A DNA stretch of 64,000 bases from Ctena decussata (taxonomy: Eukaryota > Mollusca > Bivalvia > Lucinida > Lucinidae): contig OZ022506.1 in the NCBI GenBank assembly GCA_963989385.1, positions 4,319,415 through 4,383,414 of the forward strand, written 5' to 3'. The translations under genes and the position numbers were made by a program. This document shows positions 1 through 10,221 of the stretch, piece by piece. Below the pieces are notes generated by a model that was not told the origin of the DNA, ran no database searches, and saw nothing but the letters and a program-made list of their open reading frames with translations. Numbering within the stretch: position 1 is the first letter of the stretch; every line of letters starts with the position of its first letter.

Positions 1-85
1 ACGGGATCGTTTATCAATATGAAATCAATCTTTTTTGAGAAAGCACAAATGTGCGCTGCCGTCAATGATTTTTTTTTCAATCCCC

Positions 86-142
86 TGACGTCGCATTTGA
101 TTGGCTGATAAAAAGACGTTGACAACGCTGACGCTATAAATA
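86..142 (+). promoter_or_regulatory. Histone-like promoter of the 121-codon gene, copy A
   Basis: A CRE-like TGACGTCG lies at 86-93, an inverted CCAAT box (ATTGG) at 100-104 and a TATA box TATAAATA at 135-142. The TATA box is 53 nt before the ATG at 195. After it comes TACACAGCAACGGAGCC, which resembles the sequence after the TATA box of the 213-codon gene (TACGTAGCAACCG on the minus strand at 15549 downward). The same layout is present in copy B. The elements are seen directly; transcription start and activity are inferred. Confidence 0.75.
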
Positions 143-194
143 CACAGCAACGGAGCCGCTTGTCAGAACTTGTTCTGCTCCTTGAGGAATCAAG

Positions 195-560
195 ATGTAT
201 AGGAAGTATCGTGCGGAGAGAAAACTTTTAGAAGAGGCGGGCGAAGAATTGAAGGTGGGCGAGCCGAGGTGTGAGCTGAGGCCTGGTGAAGAACCAGAGG
301 CGGCCAAGCCGATGCGGGGTACAAGATTAGAGGCGGGCGAGCCGAGATGTGGCAGTCAGCTACATTTACAGAAACTGATGGCAAAGATTACAAGAGTAAT
401 GTTACATATGGCTGAAGTACTGGAGTCTAGGAGTGAAAATTTGGTCACTAGCAGTGAGGATAAAAATGAAGCTATTGCTGTTGCTACTACTGCTGATACA
501 GAAGAAGAATCGTATGATGACGAGGAAACCAGCCTCTATGGAATGATTAGGCCTTTCTGA
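195..560 (+). CDS. Small acidic protein with histone-type gene structure, copy A (121 aa)
   Basis: I do not recognise this protein and give it no function. It starts MYRKYRAER, which is basic, and contains a short internal repeat (EAGEELKVGEPRC near residues 14-26 and LEAGEPRC near 45-52). A possibly helical segment follows (about 58-80), then an acidic stretch. It ends in YDDEETSLYGMIRPF, a tail shared with the gene at 14851-15492. No signal peptide or membrane segment is evident. The ATG lies 53 nt after a TATA box and no intron is needed. The paralogue at 49537-49902 has the same length with no indels but roughly 20 substitutions, mostly in the N-terminal half and the acidic linker. This suggests selection on the frame. 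The 3' region carries a histone-like stem-loop at 650-665. Confidence 0.7.
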   Translation: MYRKYRAERKLLEEAGEELKVGEPRCELRPGEEPEAAKPMRGTRLEAGEPRCGSQLHLQKLMAKITRVMLHMAEVLESRSENLVTSSEDKNEAIAVATTADTEEESYDDEETSLYGMIRPF

Positions 561-649
561 TGCCTTATCTGTGGGATAAAATATATATAAAAACAAACAA
601 AAATAACAAAATACAGAAATAGTAAAAAGATAACCTCAGCTAATCAACA

Positions 650-688
650 GGCCCCTTGTCGGGCCACCAAATAGTCCAGAAAGAAACC
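650..688 (+). promoter_or_regulatory. Histone-type 3' end signal: stem-loop plus downstream element
   Basis: GGCCCCTTGTCGGGCC at 650-665 folds into a five-pair stem, followed directly by ACCAAATAGTCC and the purine-rich CCAGAAAGAAACC (676-688). Replication-dependent histone mRNAs of animals have a 16-nt stem-loop, then ACCA or ACCCA, then a U7-binding element near CAAGAAAGA. The spacing here is the same, but the sixth stem pair (normally U-A) is C-C. The stem-loop begins 90 nt after the stop codon. I infer processing by the SLBP/U7 pathway. An eroded former histone signal is the alternative. Confidence 0.7.
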
Positions 689-904
689 TTTATGAGTTGC
701 TTTTCTTTTTGAAATTAAGATTATCAAAGCTTTTGCTTTATATAAAATGTTCCTCTATTAAAATCTAACCATTTGTAAACCATCACGCAAACTTAAGCGA
801 AAATATTGATCTATGTATCGACGGACGGACGTACGGATACACTGACCAACAGTCCTACATGTATAGACGAAATCTCTATACCCCTCCACATGCTTCATAT
901 CCCG

Positions 905-1165
905 GGTAACAAAAGTCTTTTCTCGGAGAGTAACTCCCTTTTAGTGAGAGGCAAAACCCTCAGTTTCTCAGTCATCTTACATAGAGGTTTATCCCTACGC
1001 CTTAAGGTAAATAGATATGTTTTCAGGGGAAGCAACTTTGTCACTTTCATGTTTACCTCCCTTGTAAATGGTGTCAGCTCTTAAAAGAAGGAAATTCGCT
1101 CCTGCAGAAGGAGCAAATTCTTACCTTTAAGAGAAGACTCCTTTTTTAAAAGGGTGTCCTCACCT
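905..1165. repeat. Dispersed module centred on GAGCAAATTC
   Basis: The stretch contains GGGGAAGCAACTTT, a TTTACCTCCC-type segment and a small palindrome around GGAGCAAATTC. Related blocks occur at 5862-6107, 16240-16345, 19490-19620, 36260-36425, 47120-47345 and 50225-50500. The copy at 5862-6107 is absent from the other duplicate, so the module has been mobile or was carried by a mobile element. Class unknown. Confidence 0.55.
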
Positions 1166-1372
1166 TGGGAAGCAATCCTCCTCAAGTGGTGATATATAAA
1201 TATTTTCTTGACGCATATGTCCTCCTCACCCCACCTCCCCAAACACCGATTACGAATACATAAGTTTGGTTGTGACTGGAGGAACGTCACAGTAAAAGGT
1301 AAAGGTTTCCCATAGCCTAATAGCCGTAGGGGCAGTGGGGGTTAGAGACCCACTGTATCTTGAGCACAGCAG

Positions 1373-1624
1373 ATGAAAGACGGAGCCCATCCCTCTTTTT
1401 TCGCTGCCTTATCCTTTCCTGTTTCGAAAAAGGTACCCATTTACTACTGGGTTGACAGAGAGAGTTTTCGATTTCAGCTTTCTGACAACACATAAAATCA
1501 TGGTGACTTTAATTTTGTGTTTTTGCTGTGTGATATCTTTCACGGCAAAGCTGGGATCGACTTCAAGGGCTGTATCATAAAGAACTTTGAAATGAAATTT
1601 AGGGGAAGTGACGTTTACCTGTGA
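1373..1624 (+). pseudogene. Interrupted copy of the 83-codon frame
   Basis: This is the counterpart of the open frame at 50749-51000. It begins MKDGAHPSFFAALS and runs in the same frame, but codon 41 (1493-1495) is TAA where copy B has TAC (Tyr). The rest of the frame to 1624 is preserved. The ATG follows GCACAGCAG, which resembles a splice acceptor, so this may be a last exon rather than a complete small gene. Product unrecognised. Confidence 0.45.
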
Positions 1625-2109
1625 AGTGCAAAAGTCTCACGCACGACATAAATTCGTGCATTTTTTTTAATTTGATTAGTGTTACTTTCTAAAAAATACT
1701 AGTCATCATTAATAACTTGAAACGTGCAATTACTAAAATACATCACAATGTGGGATGAGGCCTTTTTAAAGTCATTGAGTATATACATGTATGATTGCTG
1801 TTTGAGATGTTACCTCTTTTTAGCAGTCTGGCATACTGTTTTGGTCTGAGTGTTAGATAATCATGCATCTGTTAAACAGATTATGTCAATCAGAAGCATA
1901 AAAGAATGACAATATATTACTTATATGTGTTTTGCCGTGCACCCTGTTTACAAAGGCGCATGGGGCCTTTGGTCGGGGGATTTGCCCTCTCCTCTGATGG
2001 CTATTTTTCTTTGCTTTGTTTGATAGTTCATTCCTATTAGGTAAGAGAGTTGGTGCTAGGTCAGATGGCATGTCCATATAATTGCAGCAGCTGCAAAGCA
2101 TCCGTGCAG

Positions 2110-2375
2110 CCTTCTGTGTTCCTGACATTTATTCATGATCCGGTGACTTTGTCTCATATCTCCAGCACTGATAAATGGATCAACATCATACTTGGGATAA
2201 TGGATCAGCCTGACACTGCATAATATGACCTCAAAATATTTGTACATTCTCATATCTGGGATAATGATTCAGTTTGACTTAACAAATGACTTGTAGGTTA
2301 CTTCGAAATTTGTTTTGTGGGCTGTGATTTTGCCCTATATCTCCAGCACTATTCAATGGATTTGCATTATTCTTA
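2110..2375. repeat. Degenerate satellite-like repeat (CATGATCCGGTGACTTTG type)
   Basis: Two imperfect units repeat the order: a phrase like TTTGCCTCATATCTCCAGCAC, an ATGGATTTGCAT phrase, then a TGACACTG and CCTCA phrase. The same family is expanded at 28180-29095 inside the giant foldback element and is duplicated at 53940-54205. No coding potential is evident. Confidence 0.5.
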
Positions 2376-2387
2376 GGCTGTTAGATT

Positions 2388-2535
2388 CCAGCAGGCACAC
2401 AGGGTTGAATTAACATTGAATCAATTTTGAATTCAAGGTTGAGTCAAGCTTGATTCAACTTAACTCAACCTTGATTCAATGTTGTGACATTGAATCGATG
2501 TTGATTCAAGCTAGATTCAACCTTGTGTGCCCAGT
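2388..2535. mobile_element. Palindromic MITE-like repeat rich in TTGAATCAA
   Basis: The inverted ends read CCAGCAGGCACACAGG on the left and CTTGTGTGCCCAGTGGG on the right. The interior is made of GTTGAATCAA-like words in both orientations. Copies are at 54217-54364 (duplicate) and, diverged, at 16682-16796. The superfamily cannot be assigned because the target duplication is unclear. Confidence 0.6.
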
Positions 2536-2859
2536 GGGATCAGTCTGACTCAGCAAATGCACTGGTACTACTTGCAGGTCACTGTATTTCATGGTTGAGT
2601 GAATTTGTTAAGTTTGTCAGGCTCTTCTGACTAGGCTCGAGATAGGAGCATCATGCAGTGTACCTAAAAATCTACTGTATTAATCCTATTAAACGCCCCA
2701 TTGGGCATTACATTTCGCGAAAAGGGGGCGTTATTTAGAGCCTTAAACATAGTAAATCAGCCACTGCCAAACTATCTCTAATAAACAATATAAAGGTGGT
2801 GGGTATACTTTCAGAGGAAGCAACTCTACTATTTTTGTTTCCCTAGCTTTCAGTAGGGG

Positions 2860-3555
2860 TCAACTGACTAGGAGAACCGAGGCGTAGCACCGTAGCAGCA
2901 ACTCTAATGTTGAGGCAAACTTGGGCCTGGAACTTGCAGACCGCTGGGCGGGAGTGGTCACTGTTGATAAGACCCACCTCCACCAAGGAGTCGACAGAGG
3001 TCGACCTTCACCTTCCAGCTTCGTGTCCTTATGAGACCTGTTTTGTTCCAAGTTGCATTGGCACTGCTCTGCTCGTTTAGTTGTCCATGCCGAGTTTTGG
3101 GCATCTTCCAGCATGCAACAGTGGCATGAACATTCATTAAACTCACTGAAAAATGACGTGTCCACAGAGCTTCCACTCAGGGCCGCCGCCTCTCGCCCAG
3201 AGAGTAAGATGCCACCATTACATGAGTTCTGATGCTGGTTCTCGTCAACCAAACGAGGAAGAGCATAACCCCTGCAGCTGGGAGCCAAACTGGCCGCATG
3301 CAGACTGTAAGCTTGAAGGATCCAGCCTTCCTTAATCTTCCCCCCGGCTTCGGTAAATGCTGCCTCCACATCCCACTCTTCCCTTTCTTCGACTTGCGCA
3401 GGTTGTAGTAGAATTTGTCCGTCTGCCTGTATTACTCCTGTACTCTTTGCTCTAACTCGTCGAATTTTGTAGATGCTTATAACTTCATTCTCTTTGTTCA
3501 ATCCTTTGACTTTGCAACTCAGGGTTCTTCCTATCGTTTCTGAAAAAAAGCACAA
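2860..3555 (-). pseudogene. 231-codon reading frame of uncertain status, probably a decayed family member
   Basis: The frame begins MCFFSETIGRTLS and includes KIRRVRAKSTGVIQADGQ and REEWDVEAAFTEAG. No family is recognised. An overlapping frame that starts nearer the TATA box (MDISRGITSV) is stopped after ten codons here. In copy B that frame runs on (MNISRGITSVLQEDGSVVLF) to 36 codons. Copy B also has a 14-nt deletion that breaks the longer frame, so neither frame is kept in both duplicates. A TATA sequence (CTATATATTT, minus strand, 3651-3660) sits upstream in a GACGC context like that of gene 195-560. I read this as a broken member of the same kind of TATA-driven compact gene, with low certainty. 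Confidence 0.35.
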
Positions 3556-3650
3556 CGGAGCCGTCTTCTTGTCAGACAGAAGTGATGCCTCTCGAGATAT
3601 CCATCTCCAAGCGAATCAAAAAGATTGCAGTAACAGCGTTTTGGTGCCGT

Positions 3651-3660
3651 AAATATATAG
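3651..3660 (-). promoter_or_regulatory. TATA box in a GACGC context
   Basis: On the minus strand the sequence is GACGCTATATATTTACGG. It resembles the GACGCTATAAATACAC of the 121-codon gene. CRE-like GACGTCA lies further upstream on the same strand (about 3718). The counterpart in copy B is at about 55446-55455. Confidence 0.45.
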
Positions 3661-3879
3661 CGTCAAAGCCGATTTGAGTAAAAGCATCCAGTCGACGCTA
3701 CGTTGAAACTAAATTTTGACGTCCAGTTTGTGTTTCTTTTCTGTTATTTCCATTGCTGCAACGCTCGTATTGGTGGTTTGCGTACGAATGTGGGGTTTCC
3801 AAAATACAAAGTCACAACTACTGAGTACGTCTGAGGTAGTGTTGTTGAAATCTTATCTATAATGTCGCCACAAAATTCG

Positions 3880-3945
3880 TCTTTTCGACTTTTCGCATGG
3901 CGTCTTTTCGCGTGGCGTCTTTTCGCCGCGAAAAGACGAAATGGC
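3880..3945. repeat. Tandem CTTTTCG words closing in a hairpin
   Basis: GTCTTTTCG-type words recur four times, and the last part (GTCTTTTCGCCGCGAAAAGAC) is a short perfect hairpin. The same array is at about 55670-55735. Followed by AT-rich low-complexity sequence (3965-4020) and a T run at about 4250-4274. Confidence 0.6.
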
Positions 3946-5142
3946 ACAAACCAAACACGTTTATGTTTTTTTTATTATTAATAATATTTCTATTTATTTA
4001 TATATTTACTTATTTATTTATTTTGCGCCTTTGACTTGAAGGAAACATCCTAGAGTTTTACATGAACTAAAATGGCAATTAAAATAACCCATTTTCGAGA
4101 TCTTAATATTAGTGGTAAAATTGCCTAAACACGAATCATTATGAAAAGCGGTTCAACCTTCACAACTGGCGATACTAATATAATGTCAGATAACCGGCAA
4201 AAAGTACTGAGAACATGATTTTGAAAAATGTCAAATCGCTCGATAAGACGTTTTTTTTTTTTTTTTTTTTTTTTGTTACTATTATTATTTTATTCACAGT
4301 TTCTCGTCGAGCAAGAAATATAAACAAAGGCAAGACAATGAATGGGCCCATGCTTGTACGTTGTATTTTTACCATTTTATTCCGCTATTGAAACTGAAAG
4401 TAGTTTATTTTAGTATGGCACCTTGTATGACCCAAATATTTTTTCAAACTTTTTTTCTGTTCAGCTCAAAGATGTTTTTATTAGTTTTAAGTGTGTAAGC
4501 ACGGTCATCTGCAATGACGAAACTAAGGTGAGAAGCTTGCATCAATTCCTTGCCATATTATATATGCCGACAGAGCAATGGGACTTTTAAACATGAATTA
4601 AATGGTAAAAATACAATGTACAGACATGAACTCCATTCTCAATCGGAGCACGCTCGGCCAATTCCGTGAATCAGACCTCGGGCGAAACAAAATCGTAGCT
4701 CTCTATGTCCACGAATGATAATTAATTCTCGACCTGCGACCTTTTTCAGCTGTTTCATGGACATTCACTTAATGCTTTGCTGTTGTCAAAACAAAATAGT
4801 CAGTTATTGATTCCCAGACAGAAAATACATTTGTTTCTTTTCATTTTATTATTTCATATTTATATAACAGTCAAACTGAAATCATGTTGCAAGCTCAGAC
4901 AATCTAAGCGAGAAAACTATGGAGTGACTTTCATCTCAGTACCAGCCATTGGATATTTAGGGATAAAGGAGTCTGGAGGATGGAAAGGATGACGTTTTTG
5001 TTTGGTGAGAGTTTTCTTCTCATAGTCTATAGCACCCAGAGTGACACCGGAAATAAGAATCCTGGAAGTAGTAATGAAAAGGGGACCGAGGACGGAAAAA
5101 GGCGAGTGGAGAACACCTCCAAGTGGCGCTGAGCATCATGAC

Positions 5143-5235
5143 TGCCGATGAGCCAGAAAGTTATGATGACGATGGGGTTAGTCTATATGGCATAATTAGC
5201 CTAGGCCGCGGACAGATTTTTGAAGATCAGTCTTA
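5143..5235 (+). pseudogene. Remnant of a tail-family gene (C-terminal end only)
   Basis: MTADEPESYDDDGVSLYGII is readable, matching the shared C-terminal tail of the 121- and 213-codon proteins. The body of the gene is missing: compared with copy B (56702-57320), about 590 bp between GACTGCCGATG and AGCCAGAAAG have been deleted. No stem-loop signal follows. Confidence 0.6.
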
Positions 5236-5774
5236 ACATCCTTTACGTCGCATGCAAAAGGGCCTACAGCCATGGTACGAAAAGTATCTGCACAGACCGG
5301 TACGAGTCACAACTTTTCACTCCGATTTTGTGAAAAGGAAACGCTCTGGTGCACAGGCAAAGGCCTATCGCCTATCCCGTATTGGTAAGGCACATTTGCA
5401 AGCAATGCAAATCATGTATGTTTTTCAGAAAGTCCATTTGTAAAGCAAGTCTGCAATAAAGACCTTGATCAGACTGCACAGACGGCATATGTTTTAAGCG
5501 TGTCATGGTTTATTCAGAAATAGGCCTAGGTGCCACCCCTGCTCATTGGTCTAGGTGCCACCTCGTTTACCATAAAAATAACACAAAATGACAAAGTTGC
5601 TTCCTATCAAAGTTTACCCATTGGCTTTGAATCGAACAAAACAACCCACCAACTGTAAAGTCACTTGTAATGCAGTTTTATCTGCTGCAACACAAATAAA
5701 TAAGGGTATTTTGTAGCGTTGTGTCGTTCGATTATTTACTGAAAGTATTCAGTGATATTTTGACTATTCTGTTG

Positions 5775-6880
5775 AGGGCCCAGTTAATCTATCAGCATGA
5801 ATAATTCACCATAATTTTGTCACTGCAAATGACCGCGAACAGCCAACTTTAAACAAACAAGATACAGGGAATCCAACGTATGTCACATCAGGTTGTTATA
5901 AGCAGAGGCGTAGCTAGAATGAGGCCTGGTGGGGCAGGCTTCAACATTTTTCCCTCTTTAAAGTAAAAAGATATACTTTCGAGTGAAGCACCTCTGAGTT
6001 TTGCCTCCCAACTCTATGAGGGACTATTCCCAAAAGAGAGAATCTGCTCCTCCAAGAGCAAATTCTTCCCTCTGAGAACAGATCCTCCAAAAAAGGGACT
6101 TCTGAACCAAACAAAACATTCTAAAATAAGTTCGATATCAAAAACTTGAAAATGGTAAAACAACGTACAGGTTTCGGGCCAAATTCAGTGTCTTCCTATT
6201 GTTTGTATTCCATTGCTTGATGGGGAACTAGAGAAGAAAAACTGTGCTGTATATTCCCACCTACACTTCGCCAGTTATTTAAGAAATAGATTCTTGCTTA
6301 CAGTGATTTGTTGCCCAATATATCACTGGTTGGAGGTCAGTCGTAAAGTGGTATGGCACGAACGTGAAGCGCGAGTGATATAGTCACTGACTACTGACCG
6401 ATTTGTCACGCAATATATCACTAGATTTTAGCATTGGCTATATAGGCGACCAGTGTTAGAATTATTCTTATACAGTGCGGCCAAAGAAGCAATGTTTTAT
6501 TCTTCAACATTTCACTGTTACGGAGCGCGTGAGTCTTACTGCTGACGTCACTGAAATTTACTGACGTATTTTGAGACGTTTATGGACTTAAAGGCCCCAT
6601 TGCTCTATCATCATGAAAATTTTGTTGTGAGGTATCGCTGCCCGTTTCTCATCATAGTTTCGTCGTGGTAAATGACCGGGATTTGCCAATTTAAACAAAT
6701 AAAACTTCCTTAAGTTTCACATAAAAAGGTTTGAAAAATCATCTAGATCATTTTACCTACTTTTGATTTCATTAGATTAAATAAAATGGTAAAAATACAA
6801 TGTACAAGCGTGGGGCTCAATCACTATCCCGTTTTTGTTTATATTGCATCGCTCAACGGGGAACCAGAAAATGAAAATTA
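5775..6880. repeat. Two to three degenerate tandem units
   Basis: Two units share the order: CTATCATCATGAAAATTTTG-like segment, AAATGACCG, CCAACTTTAAACAAA, AAAATGGTAAAAATACAA, TGTACAGG, then TTGCATCGCTCAACGGGGAA-like segment. One spans about 5775-6235 (interrupted by the module at 5862-6107), the other about 6590-6880. A weaker relative begins near 4565. The duplicate array is at 57895-58720. No coding signal. Confidence 0.5.
5862..6107. mobile_element. Copy A-specific insertion carrying the GAGCAAATTC module
   Basis: Copy B reads straight through CTTTAAACAAACAAAACATC, whereas here about 245 bp intervene. The inserted sequence includes GCAGAGGCGTAGCTAG and the GAGCAAATTC module. Short AAACAA-type sequence occurs on both sides and may be a target duplication. 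Class not assigned. Confidence 0.5.
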
Positions 6881-7204
6881 TATTTTATGGCGATATTTGT
6901 CGTTTTCAAAAATCATAATCGTGAAAAGTTACTTGCACCAAAAGCACAAACAGTGATAGCGATCGGTATGGCATGGTTAATTTTATGGCATGCAGTTTTT
7001 CTTAATTTCAACTAGCGATAGTTTTCTTTTTTCAGTTCAAACCAGCTCTGAAGGCACCCTTTTTGTCAGTTCGACGACCTATTGTTAAACACGGGGTGAC
7101 ACACATATATAAATCCCCCATTTTTTTAAACACGGGGTGGCACACATATACCAGTTTCATATAAAAGTGCCCCCTCCAAACCCCTTCTCCCGCCCTTCCC
7201 AGGA

Positions 7205-7440
7205 GTGGCGTAGAATAGTGGATAACACGCCTGGACTATACCAATCCAGGGGTCGCAAGATCGACCCCCTGCTTCTCCGGTCTTTCGGATTAGACTTTAA
7301 ACCGATGTCCTGTCTCCGTATGACTTGTAGTTATTGGTGGGACGTTAAATCCGAGTTCACTCACTCCAGTCACACCATCACACACAAAGTGCCCCGAGTT
7401 CACTCACTCCAGTCACACCATCACACACAAACACAAGGGA
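7205..7440 (+). mobile_element. tRNA-related SINE, family 2
   Basis: The head resembles a tRNA: GTAGAATAGTGGATAACACG as a D-arm/box A region and GGTCGCAAGATCGACCCC as a box B region. The body contains GATGTCCTGTCTCCGTATGA and GGTGGGACGTTAAA. Its end has two tandem copies of a 43-bp segment starting GAGTTCACTCACTCC. The duplicate copy is at 59045-59280. Confidence 0.6.
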
Positions 7441-7659
7441 TAGTGGTAGATCCTGGCAACTATCTACTGTAAAACACTTATATTTAGCGGTTACTGAATT
7501 TTGGCTATATTGGCAGCTAAGACAAAGGACGCTAAAATATAAGTCCGCCAATATAACATAGATTTAAAACATTATACATATGCACACCATAACAGAGGTT
7601 CTGGTGAAAACGAAAATTTGATGAGTATTTAAGATTTGAAATACCTTTCCATTAAACTA

Positions 7660-7735
7660 TACATTGTGGCATCCCATTAGAATCGCCTCATCGAGGAGGC
7701 GATTCTAATGGATGCCACAATGTTTAGTTAAATAG
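7660..7735. mobile_element. 75-bp near-perfect palindrome (GAATCGCCTC family)
   Basis: The arms read TTAAACTATACATTGTGG... and CATTAGAATCGCCTC up to a centre near 7697, then the complement. The duplicate is at 59500-59575. A single arm of the same sequence is inside the element at 13964-14510 (about 14327-14363), and a relative with a changed core is at 45504-45698. It is a very small MITE or hairpin element. Confidence 0.65.
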
Positions 7736-7950
7736 AAAAGTAGGAAAAAATTCCTCAAAGTTTCATTTTTCTTTATTATCTAGAGCCATGGTATAGCATG
7801 ACCGCCAAAATTAACAAGCGCCAATATGTCATTTTCTTCAACCCGCGAAATTTTGATACAGCAGATATTAAGTGTTTTACAGGACTATCAGTTTTACCTG
7901 TTGGCTTTTTCACAGTATTCAGCATGGAATAAAAGTTTTGCAAGCTCAAG

Positions 7951-8210
7951 GTGAATGGGTACACCTCACTGTTTTCTGCCATATTTTCAAAAGGGAGGGA
8001 AGAACTTTTTTCAATCATATCAGATTACATCTTGGTGAGGAAGCGCTTCCGATCAGGAGTTAACATTCATAGGAGAAGAAGCTTTCCTGGAGCAGACTTA
8101 GGAAGTGACCATGGCCTAGTGATGATGACCTTCCGAGTTCGTCTGAAAAAGGCTAGAAAGCCTACCCGGCCAAGACTGAAGTTGATCTTGAGACGCTAAG
8201 GGACCCAGAT
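7951..8210 (+). pseudogene. LINE endonuclease-region remnant
   Basis: The frame reads SDYILVRKRFRSGVNIHRRR, then FPGADLGSDHGLVMMTFRVR and LKKARKPTRPRLK. GSDH with nearby Asp and His matches the C-terminal part of an APE-type endonuclease, as in the elements often annotated craniofacial development protein 2-like or endonuclease-reverse transcriptase. The same element continues at 10222-11650, interrupted by a SINE and a foldback transposon. Confidence 0.8.
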
Positions 8211-8220
8211 GTGGCATGCA

Positions 8221-8497
8221 TTTGGTTGCTTGGTTGATTTGATGCTTAACGTCCACGGTAAACAACTAGGGTCATGTCGGGACGGTCAGTTAACCTAACC
8301 ACACTATTCCTGGGCAGGCTTAGACCTCCTAAGCGGTTAACCAGTTCTAAGTGCACATAATTTCGCCAGTAACTGACAATTGCCCTTCTTGAATCAGCGG
8401 AAGGAGAAACGAAAGTATGTGGCCAGACCGGGATTCGAACCCAGGACCTCTGACTTACGAGTCAGGTGCCCTACCGATTGCGCTACCCGGCCCGGCC
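8221..8497 (-). mobile_element. tRNA-derived SINE, family 1
   Basis: On the minus strand it begins CCGGGCCGGGTAGCGCAATC with box A TAGCGCAATCGG and box B GGTTCGAATCC. A stem around TCGTAA resembles a Thr-type anticodon arm with the loop one base short. The tail ends in CAACCAAGCAACC. An 11-bp target duplication TGTGGCATGCA flanks it (8210-8220 and 8498-8508). Copy B has the uninterrupted site, so the insertion came after the duplication. Confidence 0.88.
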
Positions 8498-8534
8498 TGT
8501 GGCATGCACTTTTCAAGCATCAATAGGTGGGAAA

Positions 8535-10218
8535 GGGGAGGTGCCTATAAGGCCCTTTTTCTGCCCAAGAGCAAAATGTTTTATTTTCAGCTGATGATTA
8601 GACAATAGTGTCCGCTATACTGAATCAATAGTGGTTAAGCTCCGTAAGCCCTACTTTTGGAATAATAGGGTTATTAAAGTGGGTGGGGTAAATCAGCATG
8701 AACCAGGGGTGTCATATTATAAGCTATATTTCTCCTTCAAATTTAATGGCATTCATAAATACCTTCCTTTATAAGTTGAAGTAATGTCTTTGGTGACATC
8801 TTTTCTCAAATTCTATCTTTTAAAATAAAATCTTATGTCTGCAGAATTTCTTTTAGAGACACTGTCAATTTTCATTAATTTTGGTACTTTGAATTCAATA
8901 TATTCTACCATATCTCTAGAACCAACGGATGACTTCTTACCAAACTAATATGGGTTCACCCTTGGGAGAGTGCAAACTGTTGATTAAATTTTGGTGACCA
9001 TGACCTTTGTTTCAAGGTCACAGTAAGACTTATAATGTTAATTTTAAGTCAAGTTTTGGCCATTGTCTACACAGTAGCTCCTAAACTGACATGAAATCAT
9101 GACCAAAGAGGCCTAAATTAAACATTATGAGGAGTTAGAGCACTAGTTATGATCAAGATCTTCAAGGTCAAGGTCAAGGTTAGACTAGACAGAGTTTGAC
9201 CAAAGATCTTACACAGCTAGAAAGCAGAAATTTAACAAATATGTATGTTTCTATTTGTAATTCAATGCTTAATATGCATATAATGACCTTGACCTTGATC
9301 TGAAGGTCACCAATACATTCAGAAGTTCATTATTTTACAATAAACTTTTCTATAACCTTTAAGTTTAACGCAATTTTGTTTCATCATGTTTGGCTAATAC
9401 TGACCTTCAGACCAAGGTCAAGGTCATTCTGTGCACATTAAACATTGATTTTCAAAAGAAAACACTCAGATTTGGTACATTTCTGCCACCTGATAGATGA
9501 AATCTATGATTAAACTCTGTTTAGTCTAGCCATGACCTTGACCTTGAAGATGATGTCATGGCCATTTAATCATGATGTCATGGCCATTTTAATCATAACC
9601 AGTGCTCTAACTCCTCATAATGTTTAATTTAGGCCACTTTGGGAACAATTCCACATCAATTCAGGAGCTGCTGTGTAGACAATGACCAAAACTTGACTGA
9701 AAATTAACATTATAAGTCTTACTGTGACCTTGAAACAAAGGTCAAGGTCACCAAAATTTGATCAATAGTTTGCACTCTCCCAACGGCGAGCCCATGTTAG
9801 TTTGGTAAGAAGTCATCCATTGGTTCTAGAAATATGGTAGAATATATTGAATTCAGAGTACCAAAATTAATGAAAATTGATAGTGTCTGTAAATGAAATC
9901 TGCAGACATAAGATTTTATTTTAAAAGATAGAATTTGAGAAAAGATGTCACCAAAGACATTACTTCAACTTATAAAGGAAGGTATTTATGAATGCCATTA
10001 AATTTGAAGGAGAAATATAGCTTAAAATATGACACCCCTGGTTCATGTTGATTTACCCCACCCACTTTAATAACCCCATTATTCAAAAAGTAGGGCTTAC
10101 GGAGCTTAACCACTATTGATTCAGTATAGGGGACACTATAGTCTAATCATCAGCTGAAAATAAAACATTTTGCTTTTGCTCTTGGGCAGAAAAAGGGCCT
10201 TATAGCCCCCCCCCCCCC
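8535..10218. mobile_element. Foldback DNA transposon with Spy-like insertion (AAA/TTT, no target duplication)
   Basis: The arms of about 650-800 bp are inverted copies. The left reads CTATAAGGCCCTTTTTCTGC and the right ends in its complement followed by a C run. They pair through GTGACATCTTTTCTCAAATT-like sequence towards a centre near 9380. Copy B at 60070-60084 shows the empty site GTGGGAAATTTGCACC. Here the element lies exactly between AAA (8532-8534) and TTT (10219-10221) with nothing duplicated. That matches what is known of the Spy group of eukaryotic transposons. No transposase is seen. The interior has many AAGGTCAAGGTCA motifs. Confidence 0.85.
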
Positions 10219-10221
10219 TTT

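Noticed and set aside
2860..3555. Intact 231-codon gene
   Set aside because: Copy B breaks the frame by a deletion, and an alternative frame nearer the TATA box is stopped here; kept only as a doubtful pseudogene.
4175..4375. Small minus-strand frame with a Lys run
   Set aside because: Translation of a T run that is absent from copy B.
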